In this document: positions 1 through 10,348 of the stretch, piece after piece
Position numbering within the stretch: the stretch's first letter is position 1
How the letters are laid out: the number at the start of each line of letters is the position of its first letter
Source of the DNA: Phascolomyces articulosus
Lineage: Eukaryota; Mucoromycota; Mucoromycetes; Mucorales; Lichtheimiaceae
Length of the DNA stretch: 64,000 nucleotides
Assembly: GCA_025677815.1 (NCBI GenBank)
Contig: JAIXMP010000048.1
Span: 124,001-188,000, forward strand
Direction of reading: 5' to 3'
Position numbers and translations under genes: made by a program
The notes under the pieces: generated by a model
What the model saw: the letters and a program-made list of their open reading frames with translations, nothing else
What the model was told of the DNA's origin: nothing
The model's database searches: none

Positions 1-3000
1 ATCTTCGCACGTATAAGAAGAAAAGTATTATTGGTTCAAAGTCAAGGTTCATTAGAAGACTATTCCACAATGACTCCTTTAGCTAGTACATTGACTGAAT
101 CACAAATAAAGTCAATACGGAAGATGATATGTATATATAATATCTTTTTTTTTCTTGAATGATAAAATTAAAGCTAAGATATATTTATATAAACCTAAAA
201 GAAGTATACATTGTTACTACCAATCACAACAATATTCCTGACGAATCAAGCAATGATTGCTGCGGGTAATTAAATATTATCAATGACAAAGGAAACGCGC
301 AAACATTCATGATGAATATTGATGAGGGACTAGACAGTATGATCAACAGCTATTTCAACAGATTGATAATCAACTCAAAATATCGCAAAGCGATCCAATT
401 CAATATAGGGCTTTAGAGGAAATTTTTCATCAAGAAAACGCGGACTGTCAAGTATATTTCCACGCTCATTTCGTGATGCACTTTTTATTATCGATGGCAG
501 TGATAAAAGCAAAGTAAAGAGCGTATTAAAAAAAAGAATACATAAAGTATGACAATAATATTTTTAATTTGAATGAGGGTTATGGTCATCTTGTACATAA
601 AAATAAGACACCCATTATAAGTAAGCATGTCGGCGCATGAGAAATACGGAAGTGCTGAACCTTTACGTGAATCTGTTTCATTATTATAAGACAGAATACA
701 TTTATAAGTTGTGTTCAAGTAATTTTTTTTGGTCCAATAATAGTTTGGTGTATTTTGAAAGAGCGCACAAAAAAACAGGTTCATGCTGCGCCGCTCTGTG
801 CAAGACTTTAGAATGTCAAAACACGATCTTCCTGAAAACCTTGTTATTGAAGGTATATATATATTATATTTAATAAAAGAATATAGATAAATTTATTATT
901 AATAATGCTTTCGAATACTTTGTTTTGAATAGACTCTTGGAATCTTCTCCCTGGCAATGGAAAAACATCACATTGTATGACTTCAAACATGTGTTGCAGA
1001 CTTGGAAAATTTCTAAACAAGATACTCATTTACCATATTCGAATGATGTCAGCGAGATGCTAAGTGTTGTCACAAAAAACACCATTGAAGCCCAAGTACT
1101 GATATCTTGTTTGGATGAACTAAAGGTAAAAAAAAAAAAAAAGAAAAGTTGGTATATAAAACTCTAATACTAAAAATCGTTTTTATCATTTATTTGAACG
1201 TCTCAGAAGATCATGAAAATAAGTTTTTTTGGAATAGTCCAGCAAAGCGTGTCGTTGAAATTGGAATAGGAAAATTCACCAATGAAGTACTGTACATATT
1301 GGATAGGGTTTATGAGTGCTTATTTTTGGCAAATATATAATAATAGTGCGTAATTCTTTTATGTAGGAAGAGATGCAAGATTTATAAGAAAAAGCTGCTC
1401 TTGGCGCGTTGAAAGACTATAATAACAAATGACAGAGAGAAGATTATAGTAAAGTAGGTTATTACCTATGATGATGATAATGTAAATCATTTGTTTTCCG
1501 TTTTACCTAAACACTAAACATTATAAATAGAATCTTTCACCATATAAAAGGATGTCAATTGATTCTGATGAAGATCACAGTTCCAATGATTTCAAGAAAA
1601 AAGCCATTAGGGGGTTTCAAAAATAAAATATTGTCCCAAGTTTTCATGAAATCAACGAAAATGAAAGCTGCGTCTGATGAGACGCAGTTTTCAGGAAATC
1701 CACGTCAGAGTGTGTTCCTGGGGATTTATGTCAAAACAATACTTTATATCATTGGTCGATTTTTAAATTTTTGAAACGCCCTATTGAATCTGCAGCAACT
1801 TGACTCGGTCTTTGTATTGAATCGAATATTTACGAGCTAATGTAAATGATTTTATTTTTATGTATTATATTTATCGTTCCAGTAGAGGTTTCAACTTACT
1901 CTCTATTTTATTTAGTTCACTCAAAAATATCATTCTATTGAAACCTGATGAATATTCGAAGTCTGTTCGAGATCATTTCAAGGACTCGGTATTGGATTCT
2001 GTATACAAAGATGTTACGAATGATCTAACAACTGCACAAGCACAATTCGATAGAACGTGTGGACAGAAAATCCAGGATGTGGTCTATGTAATTATGAAGG
2101 AATATATGTTTATGATAGGGAGTAGCTATTACAATATGATAATGCTAATATTTTTCTGTATAAAGGAATACTATAACGAAACCAAGAAGGGTGATGTTAA
2201 AGCTGCAAGACGGAAGTGTGAGAAGAAATTTATAATGCTTACATGTGAAAATCGGCCTAATGCAGAAAATACGATATTGCTTGGTATTTCATCTTTGTAA
2301 GTCTTAAAGTTTGCTTGTTTCGAATTTTTAATTTCCACATCTATCATTACAATTTACTCACATATATACGTCTTTAACAGTATCTTAAAATTGCTTAAAA
2401 AAACCATGTTAGACGATACTGTGGTTGGAGAAACAGAACTATGGAGTCAAGTGTTTGATCCAGTCTTATCATTGTTATTTTCAAGTCCGGAAAATAATGT
2501 AATATAGTGTTAAGTATTAAGGGATGTGCTCTTCCTTCAAATGGAATGTGCTAAATGTAGAAAGTATTTTAATTTTCGTGCGGCATAACACTTATGTCTC
2601 GATAATCTGTAGGGCAAATGTGGTACCAACCGAAGGAAGCATTTGTGAACTGAGTCAAGTTAGACCTGATGCGATCATGTGCGAAATCAACCAATTAAGT
2701 TGGGGTCGATCAATTGGTATAACAACGCAGTGGCCAGCACTGTATACCTACAGTCGGGTTCGGTTGGACAATGTGATGAAGCGCGAGAATATAATAAGAG
2801 TAGGAGTGTATGGGTCGTGCTATATGATGATAAAACGATATGGGATCTTGGTTTGCAAGATCCCTCTTTTTATATATCGTTGTAATGGCATACACCACTA
2901 CAATTGGATTTGGCGAAGTCAAACTTGCTGAAACAACAAATAACCTGGATGCACTAAGAAAGGATCTCATGGGGTTGGCGATCTTGGGGAGAAGAATGGC

Positions 3001-3298
3001 CAAGTCTTTGAAAGCCTCTTTAAGTTTCCGGATTAAATGGTAAGGCATTATATTGGTATTACTTACATTGCAGTAAATTGTAGCCAGGAAAAAAATACTA
3101 ATAATTTATATCATGGCACGACATGGTTGTGTATATGTGCAAGTTAATTCAAGATACTAATATCCGCCCAGTCTGCCAAATGATTGAACTCCGATTTCTG
3201 AAAAGTGTTGATGAATTGCCGGCATTCATGAGTCGCAAGACATTGAATCGGTTGGTCGTGATGTACAGTCTCTTGGGACAACAACTTGATGTTTTCTA
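1..3298 (+). pseudogene. Decayed multi-exon gene of an unidentified, probably lineage-specific fungal family
   Basis: Protein-like segments follow one another on the plus strand, but stops and frameshifts break them. Examples lie near 1-120, 783-850, 928-1125, 1206-1290, 1930-2300, 2600-2720, 2895-3043 and 3179-3286. Several are bounded by plausible splice sites (GTATAT near 851, GTAAAA near 1126, TCTCAG near 1205). The segment near 2660 reads VRPDAIMCEINQLSWGRSIG. A later one in another frame reads GFGEVKLAETTNN and continues to about 3043. The last segment, MIELRFLKSVDELPAF onward, ends at a stop near 3286. No single frame runs through, so it cannot be an intact gene. I know no named family for it; the order of a PD pair followed by an E-x-K triplet resembles PD-(D/E)XK nuclease-like folds, which is inference. 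It ends just before a transposon-like element. The left end may lie outside the window. Confidence 0.5.
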
Positions 3299-3469
3299 AA
3301 GATAATGATTCAAAACATGTAGCGGCACACATTAGTAGTGGATTTGGGGATTTAGATCTCTCATTGCTTCATATTATTCACTAATGTTCTCCAGACCGCT
3401 CACAGGAAAACAACATCCGATACAAATAAGAACAGACAACATGTTTATAGCAATCCATTCAGTCACTAG

Positions 3470-4602
3470 TATTCACACCGTAAAAAAAAATGGAGCGACT
3501 TGGCGACAGTTGGTAACACTGTAATACAAAATGACAGATACTTGCCTTAAATATCTTCCATGTGTTTCACGAAATGATGTTTCCAATTACCGCAAATAGT
3601 ATTCTGAGAGCGATCAACATATTTTAGACATCTCTCTCTCTCTCTTCCTCCTCCTATACAAAAATATCAATATTTCAAGTACATGATGATATTTCCAAAG
3701 AGAAATTGGATTGTGCACAACGTACTGAGTTTGCGATATAAGAGTGTCGTGCTGAAAGAAAAAAGATTGCGAAGAAGATAGGTAGCAGTAAATGTTGGTA
3801 ATTTCATCATATCATGATACTGCAATCCCCAAAAAATTGTATATTGACAGGTGGGTAATAAGCTTATGCAAGAAACTACAATCATACTTACTAAGTAACG
3901 AATATCATATTAAACCGACAGGCTGCTAGAAATGTCATAAATCGGTTTGTATTTTTTTTTTCTTGTACAAAGTGAAAGGTATTGTGACATCTATCATAAT
4001 TTCTAACTCTGGCTTTCTTTAACACTTTAACCGATGTTAGTTATGGCGACGATGAAAACTAGAAATTCATTTAATCGGTATGTCCCTAGGTAACCATATT
4101 ATATTTATTGATATGACGCGATGTTTGTCGTACTGATTCTTCTCCATCTTTCTCCGTTTATATATTATATGTTTATAGATATGTTACAATTAGTTGTGCA
4201 AATAGATTAAATATTTGAATACGAAGATTCATTTGATTATACTTAAGTCTTTGCAGTAACAGTATTATATATTTTTTAAATAAACAAAGTAATGTGTTTA
4301 ATAAACTACATTTCTTACTTCATCCATATATGTATGTCGAGTATAACCCCTTGTCATTTATTATCATGCTTTGATCAAAATATTTTAATGAAAAATACAG
4401 GTTTTTTTAAATGAATAAATCATCACGTTTTGTTTGAATAATACCAATGTTGTGGTACACAATCCACATTTTGAGTTCCAATAGTCGTGTAACCGTTTTT
4501 TTAAGAAGACGAACTCTCTGTGCAACTGAAGTTGGCGACAGTTGGCGACACTTTAGACACTGTCGCCAAGTGTCGACAACTTTTTTTTTTACGGTGCTCG
4601 TA
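3470..4602. mobile_element. Non-autonomous DNA transposon, Tc1/mariner-like, about 1.13 kb
   Basis: The two ends are imperfect inverted repeats. The left end at 3476 reads CACCGTAAAAAAAAA and then carries ACTTGGCGACAGT. The right end, read as reverse complement from 4596, starts CACCGTAAAAAAAAA and also carries ACTTGGCGACAGT. At both ends a TA dinucleotide sits exactly four bases outside the CACCGT core (3470-3471 and 4601-4602), as expected for a TA target-site duplication. A tandem 10-mer GTTGGCGACA (4531-4550) and a hairpin TTGGCGACA/TGTCGCCAA (4542-4569) lie just inside the right end. The interior has no long open frame and I could not recognise a transposase, so it is either a MITE-like derivative or a decayed element. 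Superfamily assignment rests on the TA flanks only. Confidence 0.55.
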
Positions 4603-5526
4603 GTCGTCATATTATTATAAAAGTCAAATATAATACAGATAAAATGGCGAAATTTGCTGTAATTATCCACCAGAAAAAAAGCTGCTTCATCTCCAGCAAA
4701 ACCATTCAATCCATCAAAATCATCTCAACGACGCTACAATACCAACACACATAATATTAATACCACAGACTGTCCGAGAAAACTTATTAGTGGATATAAC
4801 GCAATGGATAAAGTGTGCCTAGGTTGCTTATCGTAAAGATAGACAATAAAGTGGTGTGTACTACGTAGATAGTTCTATTACTACATTTACACATATAATT
4901 ATCGAAAATACTATCAATGGAGGAATAATATAAAAGGTAGTGTTATTCATCGTGGACACCCGTTCTCATTATATATTTTTGAAGTAGACGAGTTTAACAT
5001 CGTTATCAAACCGGTTCCTAAATGAAACCCAATTGCCCAAAACGGTCTACTTTTTATGCAAATTCTGTTCAAGATTTTACATTCAAGTAAAAAATATAGT
5101 GACACGAGACCATGTTCCTGTGATTGTTATGGAGTCAAAAAATAACAACAAATAAATAAATAATTTTGTAATGTAGAGCGATAACAATTCTTTCGCATTA
5201 GCAAAAGAGAGTCACACAAGAACAGAGGTCAGGGAATAATTATTCTCTATTCCCCAATTCATTTTGACATTATTATAATCAAATCAGTTCAATAAGGTAG
5301 ATGAAATGCCATGGTAACATATAACTTGAATCACTTTAATAAAAACTGACACAAAAGCCTAAAAAACGCGTACCTGACAGTTTTTTTGACCAATCAAATA
5401 ACTTCCCGTTAAAAACAAAGCGCGTTTTCGTGTGGCGAATTATTGTGTCCCTTCCTTCAAAAGTCCCTTTTTTCTTTTTTTTTTTTTCATTTTGAAAAAA
5501 AAAGATACCTCATTGAACGTCTTACA
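4603..5526. other. Intergenic AT-rich DNA upstream of the methyltransferase gene
   Basis: About 920 bp with no convincing coding frame. The last 150 bp, with short pyrimidine tracts such as TTCTTTTTTTTTTTTC near 5470, is the likely promoter and 5' leader of the plus-strand gene starting at 5527. No transcription factor site could be named. Confidence 0.5.
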
Positions 5527-8500
5527 ATGACTTCAGCCATCCGAAAGCGAGCTAAAAATATTGATGCAAATAATGTTAAACTTTTACGCAAAAAGTTTGC
5601 TTCCATTTCTAATGGTATAAAGATCTCCTAAGCAACAAACTAATGGAAAGAAAATGATTGTGATTGGTAGCGTATTAATCTCCATTGTTATTATTATAGA
5701 TACAATCAGATATATTCTTCGTGAATGTGAAAATGATTTGAATAGAGCAGAAATATATTTAAAAGAACAAGGCAAGAAAAAAGAACAAAAGGGTGGTGTT
5801 AAACGAGCTGGTTCCGAATGTAAGTTTTTAATTTTATTTTTGACTAGGCGGTGGATGATATTGTTTCCTTTTTTATTAATATTTTTATGATTATTCTATA
5901 CATATATATTAGCTGATAACGAAGAAGAAGTACAGAAAAAGAGAAAGACTGATGGTAAAAACATTGTATCTACTGCTACATAAGAATAATGATAATGATA
6001 ATAACCTGTTGCTTTTCTGTTAAATTAGACACGTCCTATTTCACCCCGCCAACCGATTTAATCGTGGAAGACGAATTCTTGGAAGTCATTGGTGAACAAG
6101 ATATTCAAGAAGACGACGAGAACGAAGTGGAAAGTTATGACGATGATAAACGTCCCATGCGTACCTTGAGCAACTTTTGTCTTTACGATCTTAACAATAA
6201 CAATCAATATGCTAGTATTGACGACATTGGTCAAGGTGGAATGGACGTAGTGGCCTTTGGTGATGTAGCTGCCATCTATGTGGATGATTCTGACGATGAA
6301 AATGACGACGATGACGACGATGACAATGAGAATGGATCTGGAAAACAACAACATCCTGCCACCACGGAAACAGCCAATGTTCAACTGTCTGCCATCTTTT
6401 ATTGGCAAGTCCATATCAATGATGATGTACCTGAATTATGGTTATTGACATCTTATGGGTGGTACAAATTAATGCGCCCTATGGAGACCTACAGCTCTTT
6501 ATACTTGCCCATTTTTGCTCGTACCATGATTGCAGGTATGGCCGAAGCCGAATTGATGGAGAACCCCAAAATCACCTACAAGAAATTCATTGAAAAGTTG
6601 GAAGAAACACCCAATATGTTGGACTTGACCATCACCTCCACGGATGTAGAGGAAAATGCAGATTATTTACACCAAGAATTGGATGCTTGGGCTGCAGAAA
6701 CAGGTTTTGATCCTGCCAAATCGTCGTTGATCAAACAACTTTCGAAATTATCAGGATCAGCAACTGAATACAGTCCCAGCAATGTCATGACAGTCCGTGG
6801 ATCTGCCAAACAACAAAGCAAGAAAAAGACTTATGAAGTCACCAGTGAACCCTGTGTTACCAGTCATATCGCATCTGTCTCCAAGGATATGTTTGTTCGT
6901 CATTTGCATGCTATTCAAGACGCTGCCAATGAAGTTGAAAAAAATGCACAAACTCACAACAATATTAGTAAAAAGAAAGAAATCTACAAGAACCAAACAA
7001 AAAATGTGCAATGGCAAGGAGAATCTGTTGCAGAAGAAAATGGCATGATACATCACGAAGCGGCCATTGTGGATGGGGAAGTAATCAAGGTCAATGATTA
7101 TGTTTATCTTCGTACGGGTATGGATACGGAACCTTGGTTTGCACGTGTCATGTCCATGTATGAAACACAAGACGGAAACAAAATGTTCCATGCTCGATTT
7201 TTCTCGCATGGCAAAGAAACTATTCTGGATGAATTGGCAGGTGAACGAGAATTATTTTTATTGGATGATTATGCCGAAAATCATTTGGAATCGGTCATGG
7301 GAAAATGTAATGTACAGCATTTAGATGCGGATCAAAGAGAACCCGCTGTGTTCCATTCAAAAGATTATTGGTATTATAGGTAAATATTTTATATGTTTTT
7401 GTTTTGAACTGAGGATCAAATATATTAACTAATCTTTGGCTGTTAGATTATGGTATGACCCCCATACTGCAGTATTTGAAGATGCAAGATTACATGAAAA
7501 TGAAAAACCTAGCAGTCCCTCTTGTATCAACAAAGTGTTTACCAATGCCGAAAATACAGTTACTTGGGATGATGATAAACTTGGATTCCGATATCAAAAC
7601 AAAGAATATCATTTACATGATTACGCTTATCTTTTAACGGGTCCTATCGAAGAACCTTACGATATTGGTCAGATCTTGGAAATCAACAAAAAGGAAGACA
7701 CAGTGAAAGTCCAATTTTTGGAACGTAAAGATACCAATATATTGAATCATGGTAACATGTTACTCAATGGTAGTAGTGAACCTTTCAAGGACAACCGATC
7801 GTTGGGGTACATTGATGAACAAAAGACAGTTGAGATTTCATTGTTGGAAGGTACCTGTAACGTTGTCGCACGATCTTCGATCTCTGACTTGATCGCCTTT
7901 AAAAAACAAAGTCCCAATAATTTCTATGTCAAGGAATTAAAGGGAGATCAATGTAAAAAATGCAAGGAAGCCAAGGAGAAGAAAGAACAAAAGATGAAGG
8001 AATTTATGGCAACTCCCAATAAAAAATTGGTGGCATTGGATATTTTCGGTGGATGTGGTGGTCTTACCTGTGGTATGGAATTGACAGGTGTTGTAGATAC
8101 CCGATATGCCATTGAATTCAACAGTAGTGCCGTTGTCAGTTTCGAGCGTAACTTTAAAGGTGCCAAAGTCTACAACAAATGTGCCAATTTATTATTACGA
8201 CGAGCCATTTCTCAACATAGTCATGGTGAAACATTGGAAGCCATGGAAGATGAATTGGGTCGACCTTTGGGTGATATGCCTAAACCAGGAGAAATCGATT
8301 TCATTTACTGTGGTCCACCATGTCAAGGTTTCAGTGGCATGAATCGTTTCAAAAAACCAGATGATATCAAAAACACCTTAGTTTGTACTGCCCTCAGTTA
8401 TGTGGATTTCTATAAACCATCGTATTTCTTACTGGAAAATGTCCGTGGATTGGTCTCTTACAAATTGGGTGCTGAAAAGACACCGAATGGTGTGCTCAAG

Positions 8501-9642
8501 TACATTTTACGTTGTTTGACTAGTATGGGATATCAGGTCCGTTTTGGTATTCATCAAGCTGGTAACCATGGTGTAGCTCAATCTCGTCGTCGATTGATTG
8601 TTTGGGGTGCTCGTATTGGTAAACAATTACCAGATTTCCCGGAACCTGCCACCTGTTTCTCAGGTACAAGCAGTGTGACCATTTCAGTCGACAATAAGAA
8701 TACAGGTTCCAAAACCACCATTTGTTATTATAACCGTACCGGCAACCGTGCACCTTTGCCTGCCGTGACCGTGGGTGATACCATCTCCGATTTACCACCC
8801 TTTGAATATGAAAATACACATCATCTTTTACCAGACAATGGCAAGAATATACAAATCCGTAATAAAACAGTAGTCAAGCAATTGGATGGTACTGTTGGTA
8901 TGGTGGGTACAGAAATTCAAAAATATGGTAATGAAGCAAAAACCGATTTCCAAGCTGATATTCGACATGGTGCCAATATGCTTCATAATCATGTCACTCG
9001 AAGTTTTTCTCCTCTCAATATTGAACGTGTATGTAATATTCCTATGCGACCTGGTGCTGATCATCGTGGTAATCATTCATTATTTATTGTTGGGAGAGTA
9101 TATACATTTAGTGATGGAGAAATGGACTCTTTTGAATAACATTTGCTGAATAGATTTGCCTGATGCTCTTGAACCATGGTGTTTATCAGCCAAAAATCCC
9201 GCCTCTGCGCGTCATGATATGTGGAAAGGTCTTTATGGTCGATTAGACTTTGAAGGACGTTTCCAAACACAATTAACAGAAATGTCGCCCATGGGTAAGC
9301 AAGGAGTAAGTGGAAAAAACATTTTCATTCAATCATCCATCCATCCACACTTGGTACAGAGAGAGAGAAAAGAAAACCTAAAGTAAAATATTCTTTTTAA
9401 ATTAGACTGTATTACATCCAAATCAACACCGTGTCATGACTGTGCGTGAATGTGCTCGAGTCCAAGGTTTCCCAGATTCATTTGTATTTGATAGTGCAAA
9501 CGAATCACCTAATGCACGTATCAAGGATATGTACCGACAAATCGGTAATGCGGTCCCTGTCACTCTTTCCTTTGCCCTAGGCAACTGTTTAAAGGAAGCA
9601 TTGATTAAAGAACATAACAAGGGAAAAAATCAAAGTTCTTAA
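5527..9642 (+). CDS. DNMT1: DNMT1-type DNA (cytosine-5) methyltransferase with N-terminal CUE-like domain
   Basis: Seven exons: 5527-5614, 5700-5819, 5913-5954, 6029-7379, 7447-9068, 9154-9305, 9406-9642, giving 1203 aa with all GT-AG junctions in frame. The enzyme transfers a methyl group from S-adenosylmethionine to C5 of cytosine in nuclear DNA; the DNMT1 class mainly maintains methylation after replication. Domains in order: CUE-like helical domain (about 18-53), acidic and basic linker, RFTS-like domain (about 90-300, with [10 protein letters not shown]), BAH1 (about 427-540), BAH2 (about 584-705), catalytic domain from about 728. C5-methyltransferase motifs are complete: [10 protein letters not shown] (about 731), IV with catalytic Cys in GPPCQGFSG (about 823), VI ENVRG (about 865), VIII QSRRRL (about 911), X QIGNAVPV near the C terminus. 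No CXXC zinc finger is seen between RFTS and BAH1. The first ATG of exon 1 was chosen because it opens the CUE segment. Confidence 0.93.
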
Positions 9643-10348
9643 AAAAATAACACTCATTTCGCTTTTTACGAATTAATCAAGTCATTATCATTATCATCCA
9701 ATCATCATCATACGTAATAAAACCAATGTGCATTTGTATATAAAAAAAAATAAGAGGATGGATACGTGGTTGTTGTTTTTTTTCTTCCGTTCATTTTTTA
9801 ATTTGGTATATATTTGTATTTTAAGAAGAGAAAATAGAAAAGGATTTTTTTTTCATATACATCAACATTAGATAAAAACAGCTTTGGGAGAGGAAGGGAG
9901 AAACTACAGTATCTTGAAGATAGATTTATATATATATATATAAGTGTGTGTGTATGTATGTGCGATGGTAGTGTAGTATAAAAAATGGTAGTTATAATAA
10001 TAAAAGAAGTATATAATAAAAAGGAAATGTGTAATATAAGTGTAAATGTATATGTATATATAATCGAAGGATGCTAAAGGAGAAGAGGAATAAGTATGTG
10101 CTTGGTTTTTTTTAAGAAGATGGAATGGAATGGAATGTTATGAATGTTTTGGATAAATTGAATATTTCCCTCGTGACATTTGTATAAAAGGTAACTTGGT
10201 TTTTGACCCATCTGTTCGTTGGATATGAACCTGTTTTTGTATTTTTTTTTATGCGTATTCATATATATTTTAGAAAAGAAAAAGACAAAAAAAAAGTTTG
10301 TCATCTCTCGATGTAGAGGGGGGAGGAGGGAGGGAGATTTATATTTCT
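9643..10348. other. Convergent 3' intergenic region with simple repeats
   Basis: This lies between the stop of the plus-strand methyltransferase and the stop of the minus-strand SDS3-like gene. It holds AT-rich low-complexity DNA, including a TA run near 9926-9942 followed by GT/TATG repeats to about 9964. Short open frames here have no protein character. Confidence 0.6.

Noticed and set aside
2695..2775. tRNA-like or SINE-like stretch with TGGTATAAC and GGTTCGGTTGG resembling A and B boxes
   Set aside because: The T-arm does not pair, the anticodon loop lacks the required U33, and no acceptor stem forms. It lies inside the decayed gene relic.
3667..3885. Minus-strand frame inside the transposon-like element as a possible transposase
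   Set aside because: It has no DDE/D motif or helix-turn-helix and is far too short for a Tc1/mariner transposase.
6058..7209. Minus-strand open frames opposite the methyltransferase
   Set aside because: They overlap the RFTS and BAH exons on the other strand and have no domain of their own.
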